Assembly: GCF_001625305.1 (NCBI RefSeq)
Contig: NW_017804098.1
Coordinates: 211,651-275,650 of the forward strand
Direction: 5' to 3'
DNA length: 64,000 bases
From: Branchiostoma belcheri
Lineage: Eukaryota; Chordata; Leptocardii; Amphioxiformes; Branchiostomatidae
Shown here: positions 22,047-34,440 of the stretch, in pieces
Position numbering within the stretch: the stretch's first letter is position 1
How the letters are laid out: each line of letters opens with the position of its first letter
Notes under the pieces: model-generated
The model's input: only the letters and a program-made list of their open reading frames with translations
Databases searched by the model: none
Told to the model about the DNA's origin: nothing
Program-made: the position numbers and the translations under genes

Positions 22047-25000
22047 AACTCGTGACGAACGCTTTTGTATCGACGCTCATAACCTGCGTACATGGGAAAC
22101 AGCGTAACCACAAGATCGTTAGCCCCCCCCCCTGGACAAATCAATGGTCATCAATCAACCCTGTCATGTAGTACCTGTCATGTAGTGAAGTTCATCACAT
22201 TTTACAGCTTAACAGCTTTCCCAGATGTGTAGTTATCTCATCGACCAAGTGTAGAAATGACATAACTTGCAAAAAAGCCCATCGGGCCGTCCTGAACGCT
22301 GCAAGTTAACTATGGACCATGAACAACTTAGACATGCCAAACGCTCTCCTTAGCTAGGCAAAGCCAGAAAAAAATTCTCAGTAGTGCTGGTATTTTCTGG
22401 CGCCTGTGTTACACATGATTATTCAACAGTGACAGAAAGCCGTGTAAACATACATCGCTATGCGAATAACACGGTATGATCTGTACCCTTTGTAGTCATA
22501 CAATGGTCTATTATTTGTCGACTCTGGTCGTTAATGGTGTATTCATCGAGAGCTGGTACTTCCAAGAAAGTCTAGTGTTCTACGTAAAGCCTTAGCTGAG
22601 TGTCTTGAGTTGAGTGAAATACGTGACGCCTCTAAAACTTTAACCACAAAAGTCACGCCTGAAGTAACGACTACCTGTTAACGTTAAGCACAAAATCACT
22701 TCCAAGAAATTCGAGAGGACGCTGTCCCCACTGACGGGGTTCTTCTGTAAGCCCACGTGCGCACGTGTCGTCTGGCAATGTTCCATTCATACAAATCTCT
22801 CAGTATTACTATTAGATCTAGCCGTCTGTATAAGCTTCCAGGGACTGTGGTGAAAAAGTTTTGAGAAGTCAATTTAGGCGGGCACGAGGGGGAGAAAATA
22901 ACCCTGCAGATGGTATGTAAATCTTAGGAGAACCCCCTCCCTCTTTCCTATCGTCCTTCCCATCTAACCTCTAAGGCTAAGGTCAGGTACGATCACTCAA
23001 GAAGAGAACATGAGCACAAAGGTTTGGGTCTAATCAAGTCCACATGTTAGAGTGCTAGATGTGCTGTGTATCCTGTAACGGCACAAACTTGAAGCAGTAA
23101 GCAAGCATGATCGTATACTGTAGCTACGCAGTATTTGGGGTACTGAGACTTGTATACTGTTTGTATCAACATGAAGGCCCCATAATGCAGGCTTAGCGGT
23201 CTTACGTACGCATTCCTTTAGAACTGAAAAATAATTGCTCTTCTGTTAGATGGGTAGTTAGGGAGCAGTTTGTAAAAGAAACGGTCAGATAGGAAAACAT
23301 TTTGCCTCCCCACATCTGCTAGAAGATTAGTGGTTGTCGACCTCCCTCAGTCATAGTACCAGCACTTTGGTACATACATGTATAAAGATTTACACTGTGC
23401 GCCCCGTGGGTCATTAATGCCGTTCAGTGCATCATGTGTTACCACAAAGAGTCATGCGTGCCAAAATACACAGACTTGGGACCTTATACCTTTGTGGCCT
23501 TCGATCTCAAATGCTTTACCAGGTAGACCGAGTGAGCCCCACTTTTTCCAAGCTCCGCCCAGATGTTATGACGCACGTGGTTTATTGACACACGGACGAA
23601 GATAGGGACCGCGCCTGACCTGTTCAATACAATCACCTCTCCATAAACAACTCTTTTACCTACTTAGAACAGCGCTACCGTCTCAAGTGCGTGTTCGCCA
23701 ACTTGTTGCGTCATCGCCCGTCACGTATCGAAGAATTCCTGCAGCTTCTGTGCGTTTAACTATATTTGTATAAAGTACCGTAAAACAACTAGAACAACAA
23801 AGGTGTTCTATCCGGTATTTTCTGTTCAAACTTTGTCGTTTTATTAAAGAACAACAGTTACACCACCCTTGGTTTGTAAGTGTTAAGTCGACAGGGTATT
23901 CACACTGATACCACTACAATGGCCCTATAATAATAGTATAATGTTCAGTCTCTACTGTCAACAGATCCAAGCAGAGGTCGGATTTTTGACTCCTTCTCAC
24001 CATGTTTATTTACGACGCACAAAACATGCGAAAAGACGACTAAAACGTGCTGAAATCCGAACTTTCTTGAAGAATACGCCCCCCCACACACACACACACG
24101 ATGACCACAACAACGTTAACTGAGAAGAGAGAATTTCTGATTCATGTGTGGTGATATGAGATACTAGACTTCGCGTCAGAGCCATGAATAACGGGTGTGT
24201 TTTGAGTTCCATGAGAAATTAAAGTGACTGATCCTAGCTGCACCTTAGACGCCCCGTCACAGACGTCCGTCAAAATGCTTCAAGTGCGTCGTCATGATTA
24301 TTTCAAAGTGCGGTACAGAACGTTGTCTCTTGATGCCTGACTTGACCTGTTCAACAGCCAACAAACGACGGCCCCAAGAAGTTTATTTTTGAATGCGTTT
24401 GTAGTAAAGGATTTTAGCGTTTGTGTGATCACTTGGTGCTGACAGATCTTACATATCTTTCTGTTGTTTGAGTGCAACGTGTGGAGCTTATTCGTGGAAG
24501 TGATGCCATTCAAAGCTACATGTATGTTTGGACTTTGGACGGACCGAGAACTTTTTAGTCGGCCGACTAAAGTTACGTCCCCTTCTGAGAACTGGTAAAC
24601 GTTCGTCGAACCCAGCAGGTGTAAGACTAAGTCGAACAATAGATATATAGGGAGGGTCAAATTCAGAGAACTGCACAAGAGCAGTCACGCATGGTATACG
24701 TGCAGTTGCCAGGATGCTGTAATGGTCTGTAATTTTTCACAGATCAATGTTTAGAGGAGCGCACCCAATAAACTTTTGAACTTCACGATTCACCATAGTT
24801 CAGATCTACGCGTGTCTTCTGGTCACTGGCCTGACACTTGGCAAGCTTCTCTCCTGACGGACTGCCTCTGACAGTGTTACGTGCCCAGGTGACGGGGTGT
24901 GACGTCTTGTTTTTCTGTACACGCAACACAGATGAATGGATAAGAAGACAGACAGACAGCACTGAGTCAAGACGGGTGTAGTGTTACACCGCGTCTGCAT

Positions 25001-26580
25001 CACTCCCCGGCCCGTGCAAATACCGACGGCGAAGGCAAACATGCCTTGAATTTTTGTCCTGGTCATGCAAGGTATCTGCTCCCTCACCACCCACGATTTA
25101 CCCTTGTGTGCTACGTGCATGTGACGGCTGTACTTGTAAACCATTGCACTTGTATACAATATTATACCTATGACATAGCATAAAACATTATCTGTGTTAT
25201 ACGAGTACAGTATTAGAAAGGTAAATAATGGGGCAATGGACCTGGACTACGAGTAGCATCAGGTGGTTCCAAATCAATCAGACGTCATGATCGAAATATT
25301 GGCACAGACATTGTCGTGCATCCAACACACTGACAACGATATTGATTGTAGTATTATTATTGTCGGATCTGAAAACGTCTGTCGGTACATGGTTGCCGCA
25401 TATGACGCATTACGTCAGCGTGTTTCTTTATCACACATTCACAGTGCCCCGTGTTTTACATAGCCTGCGTCATGGACTGTCTGTCCTGTTGCAATTTATT
25501 TTCTTAACCGTCAAAAAAGGATATCACGAATCTAAGTATTATCTAACCCACGTCTAGCCAGTCTAGCCATGATTACAGTGTAATTTACACATTTCTAATT
25601 TATTGTTCTGATGACGTCTTACCCTGAACCTACTAGTATGTAATCCTAACAGCAACATTTTCTGAATTTCGGTTGTATATTGTAGGTTATGTTTGTGGCC
25701 ATCCTGCGTCATGTCTTGTTGACCGTTACGCAGATAAGTGGTAAACAACAGAGAATGACATATACAAAGACGTGCACGACGTGAGGATTTAGACATTGGC
25801 GGGGCCCATTCACGGCTAATCTTTAGAAGTACCTTGGAATGAAAATAAGTCCTGACATTTATAGTCTGAAACAGACGATTTACGTCCAGGAACGCGGAAT
25901 CTCCATTATTTGTCCTGCTAATCGGATCAGAGAGATTTGCTAACCCTCGGTGGAATTTGATGATCGCCACGACACGACGGTACCACATGGCGATACATGG
26001 TGAGATGAGAGCGCCCATTCAGCGCTGGGTGTGTGCCATTCCTATGACATCATCAAGTACCAGGAGTTCTGAGAAGTCCAGACCCTTTTCATGCTACTCA
26101 TGAATTTATCATGTTCATTGTGTGTTTGACTGTGAGTAATGGGCGGGTCGTGACACCACAGCTGCCTTGCTTCTGCGTTCCTCTCAATGGGTCTTTTACT
26201 TACTCATCCCACGCAGTACTTATCCTTTCAATACCTTTCTAATGGTAGTGAACAACAAATGTGCGTTCTTCGAGAATAAATTTAAAGACGTTCATTTAAT
26301 AGTCACGTCTTGATGTCACGGATATATTATTAGAATTATTGATAATTCGGGATTGCCTGCAGCCAAGTCCAGTTACAAATGTTCTTCCGTCATCTACCCA
26401 GAATCCGCTACCCCGCCAACAAAGGTTTTTGCAAATTGGCTGTTCACGTTCTCCCCTTCCTACTTTCAAAATTTATCTAAATGTCAGTAAATGTTGATGT
26501 TTTCAAGGAGAAACATTATAAAAGCTATCTAAAATACCAGCTGAAAACACAACGCAACAGATTCTGTTTCACGATGATGT
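22047..26580. other. Intergenic between LINE and ETS 3' end
   Basis: About 4.5 kb without a recognised gene. ATCCAAGCAGAGG at 23965 resembles one end of the foldback family. A 151-codon minus frame at 25563-26018 resembles no family known to me and has no splice or promoter context. Confidence 0.6.
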
Positions 26581-27682
26581 ATAATTTATTCCAACAAACG
26601 TATAAAAAGTACAAAGTTCAACACTTCACTAAGTGGCACTTGGTATACATATATATAGATAGATATATTTAGAGAACGTCTCATGTATCGTACAAAAGTA
26701 TACAAATACCTTTTACTTTCAATATAAAGTCCTCCAAGAGATTCATTGTCTCTGTCCATTGTGAATCACAATACTGTGAATGGTAACTCTCTTTTTCATA
26801 GATTCAGTGGTCTTACGACTAACACATAGCCAGGTTTTGATTATTTTTCACAAATAAGTTTACAACTGAACAATGACAACATATTTACATGTCTTCACAT
26901 AAGGACCTGTACACTAAGTAATACACCATTTGGCGTTAAAACGTTTCTGGACGATCAATATCATTGTCCTCGCAACATGTTAAAATTCAGGTCCTGCCAT
27001 CTAGTTCAACCCTCTGCAACAAACAAGAACATCCAAAATACATACATATTGCTTTGGAGAACTAGCCTGACGCCTGCATCACTTCTTCTGTTCTTTTAAA
27101 ACTTTATCTTACTCTTAGGTCAATCCCATATAAAAAATATACAAAGTTTGACATTTATATTCACAAACATCGATAACAAGACACAGTTTCTAGAGTCATT
27201 TCACTGCAGTATGGATACAGATCTTAGCGGGAATGGATGTGAGTGGATAGGTTCTCACTCAGAAGGTACACAGAACTGTTTGGCAGTGAATAAGTGAGGT
27301 TAAATACACAATTGTTGATCAAATGCCAACGGAGTGTTTTTACATCCCTCTTCTTAGCTTGGGTGGTACCCAACAATACGACTCTATTTCCCTGGGCTGG
27401 TTGGTACAAACCCTGGATATTGTTAGGTTATACAAGGGGACCAGCCCGAAAGAACACTTGGTAGGTCCCAACAGTGGACCATAAACTGCACACATGCGAA
27501 TGTCGTATTGCACTTAGGCCAAGAACATGGCCCTTTACATGTCAGTACAGAACCGACGCCAAGTGAGCCAGAGAAATTAGCCCGCCAACACGAATGATGG
27601 ACGGACAAGAAATGCAAGACCGTGTGTCACACAGCCAGACCTGATCAAGTCATCATTGCTTTAGCCAGATTAAAAGTTCGGC
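26581..27682 (-). other. ETS1: ETS1/2 3' UTR (estimated)
   Basis: AT-rich, with no open frame on the minus strand. The first AATAAA on that strand that is well placed is at 26590-26585, about 1.1 kb past the stop. Other polyadenylation signals may be used. Confidence 0.5.
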
Positions 27683-30600
27683 TCACTTCTCGTCGTCCTC
27701 GTCGTCGCTGGGGACGGGTTTGAGGTCTACCATGGCGTGGATCTCCTCGGGTGTGTACCCCAGCAGGTTCTGTAGGTCGCACACGAACCGGTACACGTAC
27801 CGCTTCCCAGACGTCTTGTGGATGATGTTCTTGTCGTAGTAGTAGCGAAGACCACGGCTGAGCTTCTCGTAGTTCATCTTTGGCTTGTTCTTACGGATGC
27901 CCCACCGGCGGGCGACCTCGTCAGGGTCGATGAGCTTGAACTCCCAGCCGTTGCCCGTCCAGGTGATGAAGTGCTGGCAGGACTTGTCTGTCAACAACTC
28001 GAGCAGGAACTGCCAGAGCTGAATGGGGCCACTGCCTGTTGAAACAAAGACAAGAAGAATTAAGTAATTTTGTTTCACACGTGTTAATCATAGTACATAT
28101 ATTGACATTGAAACGTTACAGCAGCTGACCTTAATCTCAAGAAACCTTGCCTCACACAGAAGCAATTTCTGCCTTGACAGGTTTATCCTCCCACTAAGTT
28201 ATACAGAGCTTGTTTTCTGTTTAAAATTAAAGGTTGTAACCTCTTACCAACCTCCCCCAACTACATCAGAGAATTATACAGAGCTTGTTTTCTGTTTAAA
28301 ATTAAAGGTTGTAACCTCTTACCAACCTCCCCCAACTACATCAGAGAAACTGTAAGGGTCTTTATCCCAACACTCACCAGAATATCCGGCCAACACAGCG
28401 GCTTGGATGACAGGGTTGCCGGGTTCGGCTGTCTGCGGTCTGGACTCCTGGGTGTTGAATGAGAAGTCGCTGAAATCCCCGTTGCCGTGGCTACTGTTGA
28501 GGGAGGAGAAGGAGGGGACCCGCTGCAGACCACTGCTCGACTGGCTGTAGCTGCCATAGGGAGAACTACTGTTGTTGTACTCTCCCTGGTATGTGTTGTT
28601 CATCCCTCCGAACTTTCCTAACAAAACACAAATTGAACAAGGCGATGTTAGAAAAACGTCACGTGAAACATGTGCATAATTTCAAGGGGAACCAAAACAG
28701 TTGAAAGTGAACAAGATGGATTTAACAATGCATGTAGATGCCTACCTCTGTTTGGCCTCTCGTACGCCTGTCCTCCGGACTGCATGGGCTTGGTGTTTCG
28801 CTGGAATGTGGGGTAGTACTCAGGGACAAGGCTGTCGTAGGATTCCTCCGTCTGGTATGATGAGCATGGGGAGGGGGTGCTTGATGCCCAGCTGTAGTAG
28901 TCGGAGTCTTCGGTCTTGATCTTGTGCGTTGGTAGCAGGTCTTCTGCGTTGATGTCGTTCAAGGTCTGCAGAGATTCTGAGATCTGGTAGCTGGTGCCCT
29001 CCATGAGCTGTGAATCCAACATGGGGACGCCTCCACAGTAGGCCTGCCCCGGCAACGCTCCTCTGGCCAGGAAGTCGTTGAAGTCAGGCATGCAGACGGA
29101 TTCGTAGAAATTGGCTGGCACACTTTCCAAAGGAATGTTTGTGGTCTTGCTGACAAACTCCTGTTGTTTGTCTTCATCCACTTCTGTAGAAAACATAAAA
29201 GGAACAAAGGACGGTTAAGTAACGCTTCAGGGTCAACTGAACTATAGAATTTCACAAGGATAAATACCTGGAAATTTCGAGTTCTAAAAGTGCATGACTG
29301 TATATTTACCTTTCTGCAGCATGTCCAGGTGCTCCCACAGGATGTCCCCAACAAACGGAGGGGCCAGGCTGAGGAACCTGTCCTTGTCCATGGAGCACAG
29401 CTCTCGGCCTGTCACTGTGAAGTTGGAGGGTCGGATTCCGTGCAGAGAGAACTCCCTGGACGCCCAGGAGACCCACTGCAGGACCTGTGTGTCAGACCAC
29501 TGGCGAGGATCTGTCGAGAAAAATAAACATAGCGATGGTGAATATCATTTTTAAATTAAATACTCCGGGTGTTGGTAAGGTAATTGAAGAATACATTTTC
29601 TATCTATGATATGTATGTTTGTCTGTTGCTAATTTGTACTCGAGGGAGGTATAATTACATGAAATCCAAACCCACTTTAAAGCTTTTAAAATTTAACCGT
29701 CGCCCTGAGGCACAAGAGCCCAACCCATGGTGACGTATGGGGTAATTCACCCCCGGTGTTTTCCCAAGAAACTACCACTCCAGTAGAATCGCTATCCCTT
29801 TGTTGTGATATCTATTATTCATCATCATCATTAGTAGTACATGTATTAACGAAGCCCCCCTCAATAAAAATGAGAGGATATTTACCTTTGAGGATCCCAA
29901 ATTTCTGTCGCTCCTCCTTGAAGCTGCTGTAGCTCTGTTTGAGGCACTCCGTCATGAGAGCGTTGGTGCCAGGCGTCACTGGTGGAATGGCTGGGTGCAA
30001 GTCTGTGAAGACAAAACATAACAAGCTCGCTTTATTTCTCGCTCCATGGTTAACGTCATCAACAGTCAGCCGTCTGTCAACACGAAGGGCGTTCCAGTTG
30101 CGGAACATCACGAAGTACAAACTTTACACAAAGGGGACACTAGCGGCCTTCAGGCATAAGCTAGCGCTCTTGGATAAACACGTGTAGATTTGCACGGCCT
30201 GGTGACATGCTGTCGCAATCACTTCAAGCCTGACCTCGACCACATAAATAGGTAATGGTTGGCATACAAGGCATTCGAGAACTAAATTCCAATTTGATTA
30301 CCGAAAAAACAAATGACTATTGTTAAACGGACTTGGATAATATTCAAATAATGGAAACATCTTTAGAAAGAAAGCAGTTTAGAAAGTTGAAAAGTTAAAC
30401 AGTTAATAGGGCAATGACCGGACGCATGCACTATGACAGAAGAGTGATTCACATTTAGACCATGTAGCGTTAGTAGCGGAAGGTAATCTAATACTCAAAA
30501 CATAAAGAGAAAGAATGAAAGGTAAAGAAATATCGCCAGCAAATTCCGGCGAAAAAAATACCTGAAGACATGGAAAAACCAGAGCCGAAGTAACTAAAGG

Positions 30601-33600
30601 ACTGCAAAAAGTGACGAACGGTCGGTAGAAATGAGAAAAGAGGCGAATCGTGCTGCCGTCCCAAGCGAAAACAGAAGCCAGAATGATCAAGCCAGCAGGC
30701 ACACAGGCTTTAGTAGTCAGTGGCCTAAGAAATTTGGGAAGTGTGCGTACCCCTGATAAGAACCATCCTTCCCGAACCGCGGCGTACTCTAATGTTACGG
30801 TCGTCTGGCACGATCACCAGTTTTATGAATGAAGGCTGGCGCGGGTGACATCATACATAAGCATTGTTTGAGCCCTACCTTATTTGGTCACGTCTAGTGA
30901 GGGACGGACGCCCACGCGTGACGTCATAAATCCCGCCTCCTAGAGGGCCCGGGGCCAGATCAGGTGATGCTTGATTTGAATGAGAAAAGCCTTCTTTGGG
31001 AGTATTGAATTCGGCTTATTGAATGAACACATGTGGACTTCAGACTTCAACACTGATGTCCTCTTTTCAATTTGAGACGGAATCAATCATATCAATTCTG
31101 AACCTTGTCTCCACCGCCTTTCCTAATATTGTTAGGCCCCGACACACTCGCCTAAAAGGTTACCCGTAATCCCTGTAAATAGGAAACACCTTTGCTGAGT
31201 AAAAACCAAGGAGGCACACTGATACCGTGCCTGTATCCATGCGATAGTAGGGCTCAGGTTTCCAATTTTACCCTGTCAGCGACTCAAGAAGACTATTTTT
31301 GGCGCTGGCATTTGATTGGATGTTTAGTTGACCTTCTGTGTAATTGTGAGACGAGGTTTGATCTGTCCTTCGCGCGCTCTCGTATCTCATTACTGCCCTG
31401 CAAGGCTAGCTTATCTTTTGGCAAAGTTGCAAGGTCAGCCATCCCCAGTGAGTCAGCTTGTTTGGATTACACAGAAATGAGATGTCTTGTTTTTCAGAAG
31501 CCCAGGGGACTCCTTCCCACCACTGCCTGAGGCCATTCTGAGGGCGCGAATTCTCTACGCACACGGTACCACAAACCACGAGATGGGTACAATTGAATTG
31601 AGTCTTTCCATCGGGCTATTTGAATTGGGTGTGTTTTGGATTAAAGATCGTGTTTATAATCATTTTGCCAATCCGACGTAATCTGAGACGTTTCATACAT
31701 AATTCATCCATGACCAGGAATGCCACTGATTACATACGGGGATTTGTTGACAGAACTAATTAAAACGGCAAAGATAAGTTGGCAAAAGACAAACAGTGCG
31801 AGAAATGTGAGAGCAAAGAAGAAACAAATTAGCAAAAGAAAAATAATCAGCGACAGGCTCTAGGGATTAAAAAAGAAAAACGGTGGTCAGCGAGAAACTT
31901 TGTTAGTTTCCAGTATTCCGAATTAAAAATATATTTGGACTTACCGATAGAAATGTCTTGGTCGTCCTGCAGGTACTCTGCGCCAGTTGGCACCACACAG
32001 TCCAAGTCTGATGTGGGGGACGGCAGTGTGAAGGTCAGAGTCTTCCTCACTTTTGTGTCCGCTTCAACCAGCTGGGGAAAACACAACAACATAACATTTA
32101 ATCCACGGTGGAGACAGCGTTATTTCTGAAAAATTAACTGTGCTTTAGAAAACACAAACGAAGACGGCCTGACGATACGTACATTCCTGTTGTAAATGGT
32201 AACATTGGGACACGTCACAAAAGGTTCCGCACCCGACATACTTAATCACTGGAAAAATAATATTACGATCGGAACTTTCGGAACAACAAGTTGACTGTCA
32301 ACATGCATGTGGTGATGAACTAATGACCAGGGGACCCCCAGACTGTGTTTATACCGTGTGCCTGTTGGATTATGTTAGTCACCTGTCTGATTACCATGCC
32401 CACACGGCACACCTTGTCTGTAGTAAACAATACCCGGGAGGTGACATGAGATGGCCGTTTTCCGGACACAAACCACCACGTCAGGTGAATGACCCCAGGA
32501 CAGGTATGACCAGGTAAAGGCCCGGAAACTCCAGACAATTGCGCCATGTGACTAATGTTTACACAAGTGTTTCACTTTGTCAGAATTGTGTGGGAGTACA
32601 TTTTGGTACGAATAAACAAACATCCACGGTGTAGACAGAAAACATGCCGCGTCCAAAAATATTGACTTTATTCGGGGATCCTTCCAATTCAGCTTCATTA
32701 ATTACGTAAGTCTCATGATGTTGACATAAGTGCTAACGAGACTACAGTGATTAACGATTGAAAAAAGGAGGTTGATTGAAAATATAACAAGAGTTAGACT
32801 ACTTTAGAACATGAACTGTGAATATTTTCCCCATAATTTTTATAGTGCAGTGATTTTGGGAGGGGGAAATAATGTCAGAAGCTTGCTAGCGAGTAAGATC
32901 CATGGATCCAGGTCTACGGGTTAGATAGCTGGTGTGTTTGCCACACATCGCAACGTGAGTTGGCCGCTTGCCAGGCTTACGCATCGGTTGGCAGTACACA
33001 AGCTAATCAAGTATGTGTGAGGTCAGGACCCCTGTGACGTAGCGCACCGGAGCGGGGCTCATGTTCGGTGTTACGTGTGGGGAATCTCTGATATCCCCGA
33101 GAGACCATTCACATGTTGTAGCCACATTTCTGGACGTTCCTACTCCACTGAGACATGTCCGTATAGCCCCAGTAACAACCACGCCAGGATCTACTCGAGT
33201 ATTTTTTGTTGGTCGCTGTATTTTATTTTTCTCGAAAAATTTAGCGCATAAAATAATTCTGTTGGATGTAAATTTCCCATTTATTTCGAACTTGTTCACT
33301 AAACGACTCTACTGATAGAACTAAAATTAGGACCAATTGCCCTAAACCACATTAGGGCACTAGTAAATAGTCAGCAACGCTTGTGTAACACAACATGGCT
33401 TCATTTATCAGATTGTACGGCGCATTTGTGCAAGGTGGGGCGAAAGCAAACAACACACAAGACGGCAAACATGTTGGACTGTGCCGGCTGGCACATGAGG
33501 GGGGAACCCCGGATAAGATTTGAGGGAGCGTGGAAAAATCTAGAAACATTTTGACATAATTTGATGTAAGTTTGTTCTTACCTTAGTCGATTTCAGGCCT

Positions 33601-34440
33601 GGGGCCATAGTATTGACGAGGCTTGTGGGTACCTTCATCATGGATGTCTCTGAAAGTATAAACACTACATAAATATTTCGTACATCAATGGAAGCTTGCG
33701 TTGTTTAATTTAAATATTCAGTGTGTGTGCTCTCTAGTTTGTAAACATCGCCAGATATTAGTCTGCAGATCTAACAATCAATTTATTTTTCAATCCAATG
33801 TAGGGACACGACCCGACGCTAGCGCCGAAGTGGTGAGCGAATCTCAGCTGGCGGCACTGAACTGCGTGTGTATTTTTCAATACACATTTATTACAAGAAT
33901 TCAATTTGTACAGTTTCACAGCTACAGTTGCTGATACATGTGTGATTCATCCGCCTTTACACATATCTCTGCACATGTAAGTAAACGTGGCTACTTCTTG
34001 AGTACAGACAGCTGTACCGAAGTACCGCTAAACGGTCGGCGGCTAGCGGCTGGTGCTATGGCGCCATGTTGAAATGAAGAAATCGTGGCGCGCGCCCGAC
34101 TAATTCATTATATAAAACAAGACCTCCCCACTCGAAGTCGCTCACATCGTAGTACAAAATCAGGAAAATAACCCCCCAAAAAACAAATCAGATCTCACCT
34201 TGGGAATGGTTCAGAAATCCTGGCTGAGTAGTCGATCTCGCGTCTTGGCGCCCGTTGAGAGGTGTGAAACGTGGGCGACGATAAGAAATTTTACTGCGGT
34301 CAAAAATTATATTATTGTCTAACGATCCTGCTGACCAAACGGGGGCGTATCTAAAATATCCTCAAATTTGAACTACCCCCACGATATTTAGTCACGCTTT
34401 CTTAGCGTATCGAGTATTCCTCAGGAAGTGAACGTTTCAG
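26581..34440 (-). CDS. ETS1: ETS1/2 transcription factor gene, complete (511 residues)
   Basis: A nuclear sequence-specific activator binding GGAA/T sites, effector of Ras/ERK signalling. Coding exons 5' to 3': 33582-33641, 31945-32071, 29886-30002, 29310-29510, 28746-29183, 28378-28617, 27683-28035; stop TGA at 27683-27685. All phases agree. Domains: P-V-T-P at 70-73, an ERK-type site (T72); Pointed/SAM domain about 85-168 (LKDPRQW...VGDILWEHL); acidic Tyr/Ser-rich middle with an IKTE sumoylation-type site (K258); SGLQRVPSF and a serine-rich region; inhibitory helix [12 protein letters not shown] before the ETS domain (396 to about 487). The recognition helix [16 protein letters not shown] carries R455 and R458. 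The protein resembles vertebrate ETS1 and ETS2 about equally, as expected of a pre-duplication gene. It is not GABPA, ERG or FLI, judged from the ETS-flanking helices. AATAAA on the minus strand at 26590-26585 may end the 3' UTR. Confidence 0.96.
27683..28035 (-). CDS. ETS1: ETS1/2 exon 8, ETS DNA-binding domain and C-terminus
   Basis: Begins [20 protein letters not shown] and encodes the whole winged-helix domain in one exon: [53 protein letters not shown], then [20 protein letters not shown]. It ends in an acidic tail DDEDDEK. The TPEEIHAM helix is specific to ETS1/2 and helps inhibition. Confidence 0.99.
28199..28348. repeat. Exact 75-bp tandem duplication in ETS intron 7
   Basis: 28199-28273 and 28274-28348 read as identical. 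The pair lies just inside the intron after exon 7 and ends 23 bases from its donor. Each unit carries TTGGTAAGAG on the minus strand, a donor-like sequence. Confidence 0.95.
28378..28617 (-). CDS. ETS1: ETS1/2 exon 7, serine-rich and autoinhibitory region
   Basis: Encodes [20 protein letters not shown], then [13 protein letters not shown] and [21 protein letters not shown] and VI.AAVLAGY.G match vertebrate ETS1/2, where the serine-rich segment and flanking helices damp DNA binding. Donor TCTG/GTGAGT; phase 1 at each end. Confidence 0.96.
28746..29183 (-). CDS. ETS1: ETS1/2 exon 6, transactivation region
   Basis: 145 codons, rich in acidic residues, Ser and Tyr. It includes [40 protein letters not shown], and a Tyr/Ser-rich end. 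IKTE fits the sumoylation consensus. Sequence conservation with vertebrates is low here, as is normal for this region. Confidence 0.95.
29310..29510 (-). CDS. ETS1: ETS1/2 exon 5, Pointed (SAM/PNT) domain
   Basis: Encodes residues 102-168, [20 protein letters not shown] to [18 protein letters not shown]. The domain docks ERK2 and coactivators. [13 protein letters not shown] is diagnostic of the ETS1/2/GABPA-type PNT. Acceptor CTCGACAG, donor GTAAAT. Confidence 0.97.
29886..30002 (-). CDS. ETS1: ETS1/2 exon 4, ERK site and start of Pointed domain
   Basis: Encodes [20 protein letters not shown] and [18 protein letters not shown], matching the vertebrate PLLTPSSK...FSGFKKEQ.RLGIPK region. The threonine in PVTP (T72) sits where ERK phosphorylates ETS1 and ETS2 just before the Pointed domain. 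Phase 1 at both ends, the entry point for both N-termini. Confidence 0.96.
30562..30571 (-). CDS. ETS1: ETS1/2 alternative first coding exon 1b (short isoform)
   Basis: On the minus strand ATGTCTTCAG is followed by a GTATTT donor. Three codons (MSS) plus one base give phase 1, so it joins exon 4 in frame as [15 protein letters not shown], predicting 452 residues without exons 2 and 3. A promoter-like cluster lies 220-360 bp upstream. The exon is tiny and unproven. Confidence 0.45.
30795..30935 (-). promoter_or_regulatory. ETS1: Internal ETS1/2 promoter: CArG box, palindromic CRE, GC-rich box, TATA-like
   Basis: CCTTATTTGG (30878-30887) is a perfect SRF CArG box. TGACGTCA (30919-30926) is a perfect CREB/ATF site with GGAGGCGGG beside it on the minus strand. 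CATAAAA (30827-30821) could be the TATA element for a start near 30795. SRF plus CREB sites are the hallmark of immediate-early, signal-induced promoters. Confidence 0.5.
31945..32071 (-). CDS. ETS1: ETS1/2 exon 3
   Basis: Encodes [34 protein letters not shown] and QDDQDISI between CCCCAG and GTAAGT. It is an acidic N-terminal segment with low conservation. It leaves in phase 1, which both first-exon options must match at exon 4. Confidence 0.88.
32072..33581 (-). other. ETS1/2 intron 2
   Basis: About 1.5 kb without a recognised exon, RNA gene or repeat. Confidence 0.6.
33582..33649 (-). CDS. ETS1: ETS1/2 exon 2 (start codon)
   Basis: After TACTTTCAG come eight leader bases, then ATGATG (33641-33636) and 20 codons, [20 protein letters not shown], before GTAAGA. 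It is phase 0 and continues LVEADTKV in exon 3. The first ATG is chosen; the second is adjacent and in frame. Confidence 0.85.
33650..34198 (-). other. ETS1/2 intron 1, GC-rich in its 5' half
   Basis: About 550 bp. The stretch 34020-34095 is CpG-rich (GCGCGCGCCCG, GGCGGCTAGCGGC), consistent with promoter-proximal DNA. TATATAAAA at 34111-34119 is a TATA-like string of unclear meaning. Confidence 0.5.
34199..34440 (-). other. ETS1: ETS1/2 non-coding exon 1
   Basis: A strong donor AAG/GTGAGATC ends the exon at 34199, and a TATA box lies at the expected place upstream. The next exon has its acceptor at 33650 and the start ATG eight bases in, so this exon is 5' UTR. The start near 34440 is estimated from the TATA position. 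CAGGAAGTG (minus-strand CACTTCCTG) near 34425 is an ETS-binding consensus inside the leader. Confidence 0.7.

Larger units (their letters stand above)
30003..31944 (-). other. ETS1/2 intron 3 (main transcript)
   Basis: About 1.9 kb. It holds the proposed internal promoter and exon 1b; otherwise no feature is recognised. Confidence 0.6.

Noticed and set aside
25563-26018. Minus-strand 151-codon frame
   Set aside because: No motif, no splice sites or promoter context; composition like surrounding non-coding DNA.
27818-28042. Plus-strand 74-codon frame
   Set aside because: It is the antisense of the ETS DNA-binding exon; GC-rich coding sequence often leaves the opposite strand open.
30403-30702. 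Minus-strand 99-codon frame
   Set aside because: It overlaps the proposed internal ETS leader in another frame and shows no domain or conservation.
34111-34119. Plus-strand TATATAAAA near the ETS promoter
   Set aside because: No plus-strand exon follows, and it lies within the ETS first intron. An AT-rich string is the simpler reading.
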